A stretch of DNA of 64,000 nucleotides from Paramacrobiotus metropolitanus (taxonomy: Eukaryota; Tardigrada; Eutardigrada; Parachela; Macrobiotidae). Position 1 is the stretch's first letter. The number at the start of each line of letters is the position of its first letter. Positions 1 to 13,461 of the stretch are shown in pieces. The notes under the pieces were generated by a model. The model was not told the origin of the DNA, made no database searches, and worked only from the letters and a program-made list of their open reading frames with translations. Where the stretch lies: the NCBI RefSeq assembly GCF_019649055.1, contig NW_026570225.1, positions 806,001 through 870,000 of the forward strand. The letters run 5' to 3'. Both the position numbers and the translations under genes were made by a program.

Positions 1-3000
1 TGAAAATAGGTACAGAGTCTGTAAGTGTTGTATATGAGAGGCAAACTTTTGCAGTTGTAAAAATTAGCAATAATGATATAATCTGTCCATGCTTTTAAGT
101 CCACACTAACAGAGTTGCTTCGTTCCTTCCCCGATATAAAGTGCTACTGCGTTTTCGCGGGAGAAAAACTTATAAATACTTCATAATCGATCACAACAAG
201 GTCACCAATGGAATCATGCATCCATCCGGAAATATATATATTTTCATTCTTCTATCTACATTAGGACTCCAAAATATGTCGAAGAAAGGCGATGTAAGTT
301 ATGGCGGAACGAAGAATTTCAATTTTCGATAGTTTTTTATCTGGCGGATAGATGTGCAAAAGTTTTCGTAAAGCCGCGAATCCCAAATTGAATGCTTCGA
401 TACGTGCCCTTTCCCGTGTTGCGTGAGCGTGTCGGTATTTTTCGGTGCATCTTCTCCTATGTAAAACACATCAGTTACTGTATTTTAATAGTATCAATTT
501 GCAGGTACTCAAGGTTGTTGGATATTCTTTTAATGTCGTGTTTATATGTAAATACCTCTGTGCATTATTACCGGAAATAACTACTTCTACAGAAGTATGC
601 AATAATTATACGAGTACTGTAAGTATAATGTATAATAGTATAATAACTAAGTTAGCAGATGGACAACGTTTTGCAGCGTCCAGCTGGGTTCACCTTCTCC
701 TGCGCTCTTCTCGTGATAAATGCTGCAGAGCAGGATCACCGTTATAAGCACGTCGTTGTCTGCGAGTACCAGTCTTGTGGGTTCGAGTTCTTTGCTCAGA
801 TTCGCATAGTTTGAGGGGCTCGGTATTGCTCTTGATATTTCCCATACCAGTGATACAAGATTCTTGCATTTCCTCTCCTGTACAAGTCTGGTAAGTCTCC
901 AAATCGTATACGCTCTGGTCGTCGAAAGACATATTTTGAGAATATGAGTCAGGCATTTCCGGAAAACTGCAACTGGCAATTTTCTTCTACGTGGCCAGAT
1001 GGAGTGTAGTTCTAGAACATGCTGGCGTACATTTCCGTCACATAATGCAATAAAAACCAGAATCACACGGAAGTTTTTTTAACAAATCAATTAAATATGC
1101 CAGTGCTTTACTGCGCTACACGGCAATGCAATTTTTAAGATTTACAACTGCATTACTGTAAAAGAAAAACTATTTCTGTACCTGCATTTAAATCATGTAC
1201 GTACAACAAAAATTTCAGTAATTCAGGTTTCCAAAGCATAATCATAGTGAATTATTCGGTCATGCGTTCTGTACTTAACGCGGAAGCGTATTATCAGAAC
1301 ATAGGCAAGTACAACCGCACATATAAAGCAAGGCATGACCTTTCTGGGATATAACCGCCTGGATTCATGAAAATAAAAATAGGCAAGAGCAGCACCCTTA
1401 CCTAATTTTTTACTGGTGGATTATCCTGGCACTAAACAAGAGGTATAATTATATAAGTTGATTAATTGAAAGAAAAATTAAAGCAGTTTAGGCGATTTGG
1501 ATGCACACAACCTCTTGGATATGACCTGTCACTAAAGTTTTCAAGTGGCTGTTTTAAACTGCTACTGTAGCAGTTTTACTTAAAATTTACTCCAAAATTA
1601 ATATCCATAAAAACCTCCGGATGGTTCAGTAGGAGAACTGCACAGTCCGTAGTTCATTCTATATCTGCAAAGGTCGCGCGGGGCAGTATCAACGGATTGT
1701 AGTATGTACTTTAGCACAATAAAACGCTTGAATGCTGGCATTCGACATCAATGCCACCATTTAAAAATTAATACTGTATCACATACCACTATTGTCATCG
1801 TAACTTGCAGTATTAAGTATTCAGAAAATCTACCAAAACATGAAACACTTTTATTTTGCGAAAAAGAAAACTGGTGTAGGGCAGAAATTCTTGTTGTGCT
1901 AAAAACGGTGCTGTCATCAACGCGAGCAGATGTGGAGGAAAATAGGAAGGGATTTGGAGGTGCCGGCCTGAAAGAGTGTCGTCAAGGGAATTGTGCAAGT
2001 AGCATCGCGGATGTACAGCTACGCATCCTGCCGGGATGGTGCATGATGCCGGTCGCAGTGACCATCTGGAGTAGATGGATGGCTGGGCCGAACTCCAGCC
2101 GTGACCAGGGCTGGAAGGCTATCGCTGGGCGGGGCCATCTGTGCGGATAAGAGTTTGCTGGAATTGATCATCATCCCCCAATCAGTTCAGACTTCCCATG
2201 GATATACAGATGTACACGTAAGGATATAAGTCAATTGGCTATAAGCTCCATAATATCCCTTCCACGGTCATAATCTACTGCTTAATTGCACCATCTGCGA
2301 TTGTGGCTAGTTAAAAACAATTGTCTTAATATTTTTATATCGAGCGGAGAAAGTCCTCGTAATAAGTTTGTATTATTGTACATTTTCAAATGTGGAATAC
2401 GTAGTGTAATGTACCATAACAATAATCGTAATCGTTATTATTGCAAGAATAAGTAGTAATCAGTAACTATTTCGTGAACCAAAAATGTCAGAATACTTTT
2501 GGTTGAAAATATAGTAAGCTGTACACGCAAGAAGTACGCAAGAAGTATACTGCGACAATAGAAATATACAAGTGTATGTAATATAATTGGGACGGACTTC
2601 CTATTTAAGTAATTGAACAAACTTCGGCAATTATGCACAGCGTAACAAGCCGGAAAGCGTGAATGATTCAATTTTAGCCTCTTAGCGGATTTAAAGCGCT
2701 TTCGAGTGCAAAAAGGTTAATTTGTTACTACAGTTTCGCCATAGATTTTGGCAACTATGGTGAAGTAACACTGGTTTCAAAATGACCAATTAAATTTTCT
2801 TTTATAGTCGTTGAAGCTTTCCGGTGCACTGCCTAATCTATTTAATGAACCAGCTATTCATATTCTTTGAAATAGCAACAACAAAATTACTTACAGTACT
2901 CGTACTGTTTATACCGCTAAAACTTGGAATATGTGCTGGCATAACATTACTAAATTAATAATATAATGTTAGTTTAGTAATATTATAGTAATGTATATTA

Positions 3001-3731
3001 TATAAAGTGTTCAGATAGTTATAGAAGTATATATCACCTAAGTATAGCGTAAATAGATCATGTACAAAGTATACATATTTATTTTGTCGTCGGTGTCAGA
3101 ACACCACACAACCATACGTTGTTAAATTATTGGTTGGAATATTTCTGCATTTAAATATTAATGGTCACACTGTAGGTGCAAAGTCGTACAAGTCCTAAAA
3201 CTTCAATCCTGAGTCCTGACCCGAGTAAAACAGTTTGTAAAAAATACGTTACCTACACGTTAGTTAAAGGCCAAATTCGAACATGTTCGAATCATCTTTG
3301 GAAAACGTTCGACGTTTTGGAAAACATCAGGAGTAAACCGATTTCTATAAAAGCATCTAATGTTACGTTTCGTTGCCAACTTGCTTTCTGAGCCTTGCGT
3401 TTTCTGTCAAATGGACAAATCAGTTTGTAAATATATTACGGATATTTGTGCGCATTTTTTGTAGATAACTTTAAGAAACCACGGTGTCGATAAAATCTAG
3501 AGATAGAACTTTGCACCAGCATGCACAAGTTAATAGAGCTATGCCGTATTACGGAAGCACAGCTGCCCAAACAACTTCCGTCAAAGGAGAAGCTTACTGG
3601 CGTATCGACGATAAATCGCAAATGCTGAATAGCCCAGTAGTTGGTACGTAAAATACCTGCATTTACTTCACTCCACAAAAATATATATTCCGAAGTATAT
3701 TTTCCACTTTTCCGTATTTTCCACGATTTTT
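1..3731. other. Gene-free stretch upstream of QSOX
   Basis: I find no gene I can support here. Most of it is AT-rich with short random open frames. One island at about 1880-2150 is more GC-rich and open on the plus strand, but its translation resembles no family I know and shows no splice structure. A minus-strand open region at 647-1066 is discussed under rejected items. Regulatory sequence for QSOX may lie in the last few hundred bases, but I see no recognisable TATA box or other core element. Confidence 0.5.
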
Positions 3732-6144
3732 ATGACGCATATTAGCACCATTATTACAATGCATTTTCCTAACTGGCGTTCCTTACGACACGTAGTACTC
3801 ATTCTCATCATAAGCACTTCGGCTTATGCTCTCTACGATGCTGATGTAGATATCGGAGTATACGTTCTCAATGACGAAAACTTTAATTCTACTGTGTATC
3901 AGTATACGGGAAGTCATTTAATGCGAAAGGACAGGACCACCGGAAACGTAACATGGATCGTCCAGTTTTACAACTCCTGGTGCGGACACTGCATCAAGTT
4001 TGCTCCGACGTACAAAGCTTTAGCCAAGAAGCTTCAGCATTGGAAAGATGTGGTGCGACTTGGGACAGGTACGTACAATGCGAGCACCTGTAGACCTGTA
4101 GTACAAAGTACTACAAACATCTTTGTTATCGTGTACTGATCATATGAAATTCTGATGTATGTCATAAAAATGGGTTTGTTTTTTTCATTTAAAATCTACT
4201 CATGATCATTAGCCTGAGCTGCATATTTTTATTGTCGAATCCGGTTACTGGTAACTTGGATAATATATATTATACAGTAGGTGACGGCCGCTGTGAATAC
4301 AGCTCCATTTTTTCAATAGCAAAACTGTATTAAGCGGCGCGTATCTTAAGTGTATTTATTGACTATAATAATAATTTTTATTATATTGTTGCTTGGACTT
4401 CAGTGGACTGCTCGTACAATTTCAATCGACCACTGTGCAGCCGCTTCCAGATTACTGCCACTCCAGCCATTCGCACATTCGCACCGTATTCCGATTCATC
4501 TTCACTTGGCGATTTGCTGGAAGCAGAGAGGACAGTTACCGGAATAATGCACCAGATTCTGGATTTAATGGAATTTCAGTCTCAAAGAGAAGAATTAGCC
4601 TCCTTGCCCGATAAACCCATCCACGAAATCTGGCTTAACCTACCGGCAAGCGTCGATGCGCTTGCAGTTATTGTAGAGCCTCTGGGATCGTATGTAGGGA
4701 AAGAAAGTACGCAGCTCCCGGTGAATAAACCAGTTCTCATTATGATCTGATAGGAATTAACTCAATTACAACGAAAGAATAATTTAACTGCGAAAAACTT
4801 AATTCTGGCAGCAATGTGAGCTTTCCTTAACATTAGTTATTTCTTAGAAAACTGTTTAGGCGGTGGCGAAATACTGTCCACGAGCCATTTCATAATAGTC
4901 TCTGTTTTTTTAGGCATAATGCATTTGCATCCCAATCTGCAAGCCATAACCGCCAGACGAGCGATGAGCACTAATCAGAAGCTGCTAAACAGCCTAAAAG
5001 CTATGAATCATCAACCACCGTTTGTGGTTTTTCTGCAACGAAACCTTATCAATCAGCAAGGCATAATAGGTGACCCCTTCTCACAGTACTTACCGTTACC
5101 GGTACTTATTTAGTCGTGCGAGCGAATGGAGACATTTAAATAGTCGATAACGTGATGCTAACACTTGTCCGTTGTACGTAAGTTAACTACTCGTAATGCC
5201 TTGCAGATTTGAATACTCTCCGCGAATCCGATCCAGTACAGGCTTTCTGCGAAGCCATTTTGCGTGCCGACACCGAGTTGACGAACCGCAACAAAATCCC
5301 CAGACGGCTTCCTCTTGGTCCGGTGTACGGACAAACAGAAATCGAGGACTCGCGGCCCACAATCCTGGCTTCAGCCTCGCAGAATCCGCCGCCCAGCCGC
5401 GCGGACATGACCGATGTCAACGCGGCGCTGATCTACGCCATCAGTCACGAAGTCGCCAGTCGCGAGGTGGTAACCGGCCGCCCACTTGATGCCCTACGCG
5501 TGTTCGTCCGTGCCGTGATCAAATACCTTCCGGTGCGAGCGGATATTCTGATGGCATTCCGACAATTAGACACTGCCTTACTACGCCAGTCATCCATTCT
5601 GGGCGAGGAAATACTGCAGGTCTTACGCGAGAGCGGCCTTAATTTTGATCAAGAAAAGATTCGTTGGGGACACTGCAAGGGCAGTGTGGCGCACCTACGC
5701 GGATATCCGTGCGGATTGTGGACCACCTTCCACATGCTGACGGTGCGCGCGTACGAAACCGACCCGCCCACGCAAAATGCCATTGGTAACGATGGAGCAC
5801 TGAGCGCAGCCATGAGTTACATCGAGCATTTGTTTTCGTGTGAGGAATGCTCGCGACATTTTGTCAAGTACGCCGAGAGTATTCGGCGTTACAACGTGGC
5901 GCATTTGTCCAACGCCGATGCCGCATTGTTTTTGTGGCGAGCGCATAACAGCGCCAATCGGCGCTTGGCCGGAGATTTGTCGGAAGACCCCGCTCATCCC
6001 AAAGTGCAGTGGCCCGGTTCGATTCAGTGTCCACGGTGTCGAGCGACCAGCCAGCCGGTGGCATCGGATGTGTGGAATGAACAAGAAGTGCTCAAGTTTC
6101 TGCAGCGTTATTATGGGCGGACGCCCGTTGGAATTGTCGCATAG
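3732..6144 (+). CDS. QSOX: Quiescin sulfhydryl oxidase (QSOX), 4 exons
   Basis: This gene encodes a flavin-linked sulfhydryl oxidase that makes disulfide bonds in secreted proteins in the ER/Golgi or outside the cell, passing electrons to oxygen. Exons are 3732-4068, 4404-4706, 4914-5069 and 5207-6144, all with GT-AG introns and matching phases, giving 577 residues. An N-terminal signal peptide ends near residue 33. The first thioredoxin domain has the active-site CGHC at 84-87, followed by VDC...N..LC as in other QSOX proteins. A second, redox-inactive thioredoxin-like domain follows. The C-terminal Erv/ALR flavin domain shows YPCGLW (about 432-437), the catalytic CEEC (477-480), an HN.AN FAD-binding motif (about 512) and the distal CPRC (540-543). 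No C-terminal membrane anchor follows the Erv domain, so the product is probably soluble and secreted. An alternative in-frame ATG lies 27 bases downstream of the chosen start. Confidence 0.95.
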
Positions 6145-6556
6145 TTATGCATTGCGGCTAGCATTTAAATTATTTTTTGCGTTGTCGTTCCTTTACAATT
6201 GTAATACGCTATTGTGTACAGCAGTGTCAGGAAGTTAGAAAAAGTGTGCTACAGAGAATGTGGCCACGCAGTTCGATTTCGAAAAATTAAACAGCCACAG
6301 ATCACAGTACGTTAACAGATTAATGATTGATCCCCTCTTCTATTTCGTACCTGCAAGCTGGAGCTGGTCTTTGAGGAAACAGCACTCATTGTTGTGATTA
6401 TCAATTGCAATGCATAGTAATATTCAATTCGCAAGTAGTTCTACTTCTTGTCAGAACAAACCACTCACCCCCAACTACCACACGAATTATACTTACTAGA
6501 AGCAAATACATCCGCACCTATTTAACAAATTATTTGTCGACACTTTTAATTGACTT
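6145..6556. other. Intergenic spacer between convergent QSOX and Fringe-like A
   Basis: This is a short AT-rich interval between the 3' ends of two convergent genes. It must hold both 3' untranslated regions. I see no other feature in it. Confidence 0.5.
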
Positions 6557-9500
6557 TCACAGATTCTTTTCCTTCGCGCGCTGGCAAACGGTATGTAGTG
6601 CTGCAACCCTGAAAAGCATTTGCAAAAAGGTTTTGGATACCGCACGTATTGTACAAGCGCTTGTAATAATTTAATCGGGGGTAAGCTGTACATTCGCACA
6701 ATCGTATTTATTTTAATTACTGCACAAACGGAAACATGTACGTGCGGGAATAATACGCGGATTACTACTGACCTTTCAGTCCGGCTTATGTTCGCCCAAG
6801 ACGGACCATCATAACCATCTTCCGTAATATCCGGCCGTAAGTAGTTAGAATCACTCTGGACTACCGAGACCTGTATTTCAAAAGCATGAGCATCTCAAAA
6901 GTCGCAACGATGAAGTTATTACTGTATGCATGCACAGCAATGAAATAAAACCTACTGTACTCACTGTAGTAGCAGAATAAAACAAATAAGTTGATACTTG
7001 CATGAAATTGGTTACGGATACTACTGCAAGTTGATTTAGTCTTACCGCAGCACAGGCATCGGCTAACTTGATTCTGGACAGATCATCATAAGTGTGCGAA
7101 TAAATGTTGGGCAGTTCAACAAAAGTGGCATTCATAAATTCTGGTAACGTCAACAAAGGTTTGTATTAAACCAATACAAATTTGGTCACCCAAATGCAAA
7201 CGCAAAATTTGTAACCACTAGTACAATTTACTATCCTGATAAACCAACCTTATGGTGGATATTCAAACGCTAGAACATTTTGCTACAAATGTTTAACTGC
7301 CCAAACTTTGGACATACCGGTTAATAAATATCCTAACAAGACATCATCATTCAAAAAGTCCTCATAATCCGAGTTGTATGCGGCAGACAAATTCATAAAA
7401 TTTAATGGATCGCTCTCCTCCATCATACTGCTTTTCATTCGCTGCATCATTGCATCGTTCAAGCAAAAGAAATCGCCATTGGAAAACTGGGCCCCCAAGA
7501 TTCTCTGGACAAGTGAAGACATTTTGGCTTGTATTTCTGAGTTCTTTAGAAAAATCACAGAGGAGCTTGGCCAACCAAGTTGGCAATATGCGAAGCGGGC
7601 TGTTCAGATAAGTAAAACAAATAACAGAAGTAAAAAAATAAGAAAATAAAAAAATATTAAAAAAATTAAAAAATAAAAAAAAATAAAAATAAAAAAGAAC
7701 TAAAAAAATTAATAAAACAATAAAACAATAAAATAAGGAGGGGAAAATCGAGTGGAATATTCTAAGCTAACAACCAATCACAGCCTATAACAAGTACAAC
7801 CCCCACACGAAAGTGATGCGGTCAGAATGCGAACGTGCGCATTCTGGATTCGTTTATTCTGCACGATTTCTGAAACTAACGACTTTTAAAAAATCTATGC
7901 TATCATATTTTTCTCCTTCAATTAAAAGCCCAGTTGGCTAGAAATTCAATGGTCGAAGTCGATCGGATTTCGCGCCAGCTCCGTTGGAAAATTGGACGTT
8001 CTGCAAAGTGCTGTTAAAATGTGCGCAAGCGATGAAACGTCCGTATCTGAGCGCATACCTGGGATGCGATTTAGAGACGACCAACTAACTACATAATAGC
8101 AACACTCTCGAATTTGCGCAAAGTTTAATTGGAAATATACAGAAACACGACCAAATCAGCATAGTTTTTCCGCATCACTTTCGTGCGGGCGTACGTACCC
8201 ATCTTGATGACGCGCAGAGTCCCTGACCCCTCCCATACCTATCAAATCTCCCGTAGACTTTTGCTCGGATCTACCCTTTACATCGGAACGCTGTCGTCCC
8301 GCTTCGCAGAATACAAGAAAAACGTGCAATGATGCCAAGTTTAGGTATACGTACCTTGTGATTGCGAACTAGATCACTTATGTTGTATCCATATTCAAGT
8401 GACCTTTTCCCGACGTAGAAATGTGTATGATTGCCCCAGTTTTGGGATGTTATGTTTAGTAACGATGCATACAAAATATCGACATTCACGTAGGCATCGT
8501 CATCAAAATGACAGAACCACCTGTAACATTTGAGCGCTATTCCCAAATCGACACCAACTGCTAAACATCCATTTTCACGCTAGTAATCTGAAATTTTCCG
8601 ATCAGGGTCAAGGCAATCTAACATATCTAGCTAGCCAGTAATCCACTACTCTAGCAGTTGCGAAATATAATGCTACTTAACTAATGTTCAAAGGAAAAAG
8701 CAGCGCGTAGAAAACGGCTGAGGCGGTATTGTGCACATACACACATATAAAGCATGAAAACAGCCCTAACAAATAAATTAAAAAAGTATCGCGCGCATAC
8801 GATTTGGTTTATATTATATTTTCTATATTATATTCATGCAAAACATTCGATAGCAGGACTCGTACTTATATTCGATATCTTGGTGCTATAAATTCTTACT
8901 TTGGCATGGGATTCGAAGCTGAAAAATCATAAAACTCCAGAAATTCTTGGTTTGTTTTGCACGCTAGGGCAACCCTGAAATCGTTTGTAACTTTTAAGAG
9001 AAAGTAGTAAATCTAGACAAATTTCACCTCACCATCAGTTAATTCATTCGAGCCAAGCTTGATTAACTTACCGCAAACAACTGAACCCAAACTTTAGCTT
9101 ACCCTCCATGAATAGTTTCGCAATCAGAGTACACTATCGCCAGCTTGCTAGATGCATTTGTCCCTAAAGTAACACTTATCTGAAAGGCCAAAATGCGATA
9201 GGAACTCTTAACAAAAATTTAACAAGCTTCACTGTAGGGACAAGCAAAAAGCCATTAAAATAACCCAACTAACACTCCTACCAGTTTTATTACTTAATAA
9301 GTACTAAAAGTAGTAAATATGCAAGGTTTTTTATATGCGGCATCATAAATAATTCCACTTTTAGAATGCGAAATTGCGATTACAGTACAGGATCACCACA
9401 GCCCACTATTTAATTGCTACGTACGGGCTGTGGTATCACGGATTCTTCATTTTATGGCACTGACCGAATGCGTCATCAATGAACTGATTGTCCGGTTTCT

Positions 9501-10226
9501 CGTCGGTCACTATCGTAAACTAAAAAAATCGAAGTCTCGAACTAATAATTATTAATCATGATATACAAACTGCAAGGCGCATCTTTGTACATATATATTT
9601 TCATCGGCCACAACATTTTTTACAAACTAACTTAAGATGATAAGATTACTAGCAAACATTTGCATGTTGCGATAATAAAAACGATAAATAACATAAAAGC
9701 TTTTTCTACGCTGCCATAACACTGATTCCTCTTGTGCCACACGTATAATCATCAGCAAATTGACAGCAATCAATACATACAGTAGTGCAATGTCAAGGCA
9801 AAAACACATATTGCTTGATTGAAGCTACATATACGTATATTTTACCTGTGGAACAACAAGTCTTCCTTCATTGTCTTTCATAATCAAGGCCAATGGAATC
9901 CAGGTTTGCAACAATGGGAGCAGTCGTTTTCTGTGAAACTGGAAGCTGGTTCTAATGCTTAAATACAATGCGAAGTTTGACTGATCGCTGTTTCGCAACG
10001 AATACTGGCCATCCTGTGCGATGACTACGTACAACAAACCAGAAAGATGTTTGTGGTATGGTCGGAAAGTACGAATAAGTAAAAGAATTATGCAAAAAAG
10101 TGTTGCGCATAAAAGTAACGTTTTCACAGTTTTAGGTAAAAGAGATCCATTTCGCCAGCCAATTTTATAGTACTTTTGCACTACTGTATCATCATGAGAA
10201 ATTCTGTGCTTTCCACCTTGATACAT
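6557..10226 (-). CDS. Fringe-like beta-1,3-glycosyltransferase, copy A, 9 exons
   Basis: The predicted product is a type II Golgi glycosyltransferase of the Fringe family. Known members add GlcNAc to O-fucose on Notch EGF repeats. Exons on the minus strand are 9846-10226, 9465-9519, 9103-9163, 8900-8974, 8355-8520, 7318-7504, 7046-7140, 6773-6870 and 6557-6608, giving 389 residues, close to the usual Fringe length. A cytoplasmic N-terminus is followed by one membrane anchor (about residues 39-56) and then RTSFQFHRKRLLPLLQTW, matching the Fringe start motif. The metal-binding DDD is in WFCHFDDDAYVN, followed by YVGKRSLEYG. Late in the domain comes LNDDVLLGYLL, matching the Fringe DDC.IGYI segment. 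The usual GGAGFC motif is replaced by SNGDFFC. The start of exon 6 (7504) is the least certain junction. Its closest relative in the window is the adjacent copy B, with the same exon order and phases. Confidence 0.85.
7622..7740. repeat. Low-complexity A-rich tract
   Basis: About 115 bases almost entirely of A runs broken by single T, G or C bases, lying in an intron of Fringe-like copy A. It is a simple-sequence tract and no coding or structural role is visible. Confidence 0.85.
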
Positions 10227-10735
10227 TATTTCACTTTGAGTAGAAAACTTTGCTTACAGCAGAAGAGAAAATACAAGCACCCGTACATCACATTCTCATT
10301 TTCAATAAAACGTTCACTGAAAAGTGCAAACAATCACAAATTAAACGGACAAGAATTACTTAATAAAATTATGTTATGTTGAGACCGTTAACGTTTGTGT
10401 CGCAAGTGTCGCATCACTATTTAAACTTGAAGCGCTTCCAGCACAAAAACATCGCTCGAAGCAGTCAAAATACGCACAGAAGGTACCTTCAGGTACCTTC
10501 GTGTAAAACCAGCCAAAAACGAGAAATGACCCACTTGCAAAATTTACAAACCATTTTTGCGTTGGCTTTGTATGGTTTTCTGCGTAAAACGACAGATCAC
10601 TGTTTAGTAAACTGCTAAAGCGTTAATACCGACGCCAGTGTATCAGCAAGGATTTATCCATACAAAGGAAGGTGAAAAGGGATAAATTTTTTTTCGTATA
10701 GTTGAAACGTTAAATGTACAAAACGAACAAAGACT
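10227..10735. other. Spacer between the two Fringe-like genes
   Basis: This 509-bp interval separates the stop codon of copy B from the start codon of copy A, both on the minus strand, so it must contain the promoter of copy A and the 3' end of copy B. A short direct duplication of aggtaccttc occurs near 10480-10500. I see no TATA box. Confidence 0.5.
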
Positions 10736-13461
10736 TTACGATTTATTTAGGTTTTGTACTATCTTTCTTTTATCCTTTTTTTGGACACGGCATAAATTGT
10801 GCAGCTCCACGACTCTGTATAACAAAAAGGAAGACAAAATCGTTCTATTAACCCAGGTCTTTAGTTTTCGTTTTATACACAAGGTTATATCTAGTTATAT
10901 TACGTATTTCAATCATTGAAAAATCGCAACTTACCTTTGTTTGTGAGTTAGATTTACCCAAGATGTGCCATTATAACCATCGGCAGCGGTAGGGTGCAAG
11001 TAGTTGCTCTTACTTTGGCATACCGCTACCTGAAAGAAAGCCTAGGTAACTGCAACTGGAACATAAAATACTAGTATAAATTTTAAGGGAAAAAATTATC
11101 CATCGATGTTAAACCACATCACGGTTTTCAATTTTCATATATATATGGCGGTTAATATTCGCACGAATGGAAATATAAAATATAAGAATTTAGCTTACCG
11201 GCGTTATAATTATTGATTTATTAAGTTACAAGTACTGAACTGTAGGTACGATATTTCTGAGAATATGTAAGGGCAGAATGCACAAAATCTTAGATAATTT
11301 CACCGAATGCAATTTACTGCGTTATTTGCTATGTATTTACCGCCTCGCACGCATCAGTCCACTTCGTATTAGGCAAATCAGTATAGGTATGCGAATAGAT
11401 ATTGGGTAATTCCACGTAAGTTGCGTTGAAGTACGCTGCAACATAAAAATGCTCATGACAAAATTAGCTTGTTATGCTAATAACATAAATTTTTGGATTG
11501 ATTGTCTGCATGTAGCGTACGGATCGATACAATAACTTATGTATTGTATTTCGCAGCTCTGCGTATACGTAGCACTAATCAGCCGATACAACCGATCCTC
11601 CATATCCAACTTAGGTACTTGTTAGGTATGTTAATAATTATTATGTATAGCGCGCAAAAAGGTCGATAGTCAGATATGCGATACACTCGTAAAATTGCTA
11701 ATTTTGTTGTGTAGAAGTATACCAGTCAATAGAAATGCCAACAAGACATCATCCCCAATGTCTCCGTAGTGTTTTTTGGAAAGGTGTTTGAAGTTCAGCG
11801 GATCGTTTGCGATTACCATACTGCTCCTGATTCGCAGCATCATAACATCGTTAAGACAATACGCATCACCGTTAGCAAATACAACGTTCACCTGCAAACG
11901 TGAGGTTTTAATATTGTTGCAGATTAGTATTAATTAATTGTTCCGCGACATCAAACTCCCCGTTTTTACTGGCAATTTTCTAGCAGTCGTGGACCGTGGT
12001 TACCCTTTTTTGCTGAATAGCATCGGTCATATTAAATCCGTATTTAATTGACCTTTTGCCAACATATAAATGTGCCTTTTCATTGTGTGTTTCAGTAATT
12101 TGTAGCAAAGACGAATAAAGAATATCTGGATTTACGTAGGCATCGTCATCAAAGTGACAGAACCACCTGAAACAAAACTGAGCCGATTAAAATAAACGAT
12201 GCGACTTCGATGTGCATTTTCATGAAAGGCCATACAAATGTACAAAATTTTATCAGATCTCCGCATTTTGTGCAACTATACGATCAATAACTAGCACCTA
12301 TGGCTATACTCCACTGCACCTATTCACGTACGGTGAAGCAGTTATATACGTATTTCTTTTGTCATTTGTAAAAACATATAAAGTTACACGAGCATTCGTC
12401 TTGTTCAAATTAAGCGAAAAGCAACTATTCCAGACTTTACTTGCTCATACTTTGGCATAGGATTAAGAATCGAATGGTGGTAATACTGACGGAATTCGCG
12501 GTTCATTTTGCAACATAGATCAACCCTGCAATAAGTACCGTAGTCTGCACAAAAACGGTGCATATCCAGAATTTATAATGTACCCTTATTTGTTATTAAC
12601 ATTAAAAATATGCAGGTTTACCAGGCATTTTACAAGTTTTAGTGAGTGCACTTGGTATTTTGGTGCACGTGAGCGTACTTCGCGTTTTTTCCCCGGTGTA
12701 CATGTAAACTGCGACTTATATACAAAACCTACGCTATCAAGTGCTTGAATTACCGATTTACTTTACCCGCGATGGGTTATCCCGCAATCGGTGGATGTAA
12801 CAATCACCTTATGAAGTTTATCTGCGAAAAAACTGCTTCACTAGCAAGCACAAAATCTTATGTTTTCTAAGTTATGACGTGTATATTATGTAGGTCATAC
12901 GAATGTTATACACGTATGTACTTGAAATTAAATATTCAGTGAACAGATTCCATTGTTCCAACAATTATTTTTGAAAGTATAATACTTTGAGGCTAAAATG
13001 ACTAACCGAGACTATCCTTAAAATTTCCATCCGGGTGTGAATCAGTTATTATCGAAACCTGAAACGACTTAAATAGAAACCACTTATTGGTGAACTTAAT
13101 TAGTATTTAAAATGTGCACCCGCGGAACAACTGGATCGTCGTTTCCATCCTTTAACGCCAGCGCCACCGGAATCCATGTTTGCAGTAAGGGTAATATTCT
13201 TGAGGTGTGGAATTTGTAACTCGTCTTCATGCTCAAATACATAAAGTTTGCACGACTGACAGGGCGAGTTGGAACAGCCAAGTTATAGATTTCCGGTGTA
13301 TCGGAATGGGACGCGGCAGTGCCATCATTTTGAAGGCCATAATAGCTCTGATTCGGTAGTAATAACAAACTGCATATCAGGAAAAGCGCAACACATACCA
13401 GACATGTGTTCAAGGTTTTCAAGGAGTCAGGTAAAGAGTAAGATGTGGATACCTCCGCCAT
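10736..13461 (-). CDS. Fringe-like beta-1,3-glycosyltransferase, copy B, 9 exons
   Basis: A second Fringe-family type II membrane glycosyltransferase, arranged head to tail upstream of copy A. Exons on the minus strand are 13120-13461, 13007-13058, 12767-12821, 12451-12525, 12004-12166, 11723-11891, 11341-11435, 10935-11029 and 10736-10814, giving 374 residues. Every intron has the same position and phase as in copy A, which shows a tandem duplication. Visible features are a membrane anchor (about residues 18-36), MKTSYKFHTSRILPLLQTW, VIVTSTDCGITH, WFCHFDDDAYVNPDIL with the metal-binding DDD, LYVGKRSIKYG, and IGDDVLLAFLL. The GGAGFC element of typical Fringe proteins reads ANGDAYC here. The last exon (…VVELHNLC…) is supported by its similarity to that of copy A (…VAALHTVC…). 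Donor or acceptor specificity cannot be deduced by eye, and a substrate other than Notch is possible. Confidence 0.87.

Noticed and set aside
647-1066. 139-codon minus-strand frame overlapping an 88-codon hydrophilic frame at 690-956
   Set aside because: Neither resembles a known family, in-frame stops lie just upstream, and no convincing donor or acceptor pair links them to other exons. Left as possible but unsupported.
1704-2150. 148-codon plus-strand frame with GC-rich 3' half
   Set aside because: No domain, no signal of coding periodicity that I can see, and no splice support. The GC-rich patch alone is not enough.
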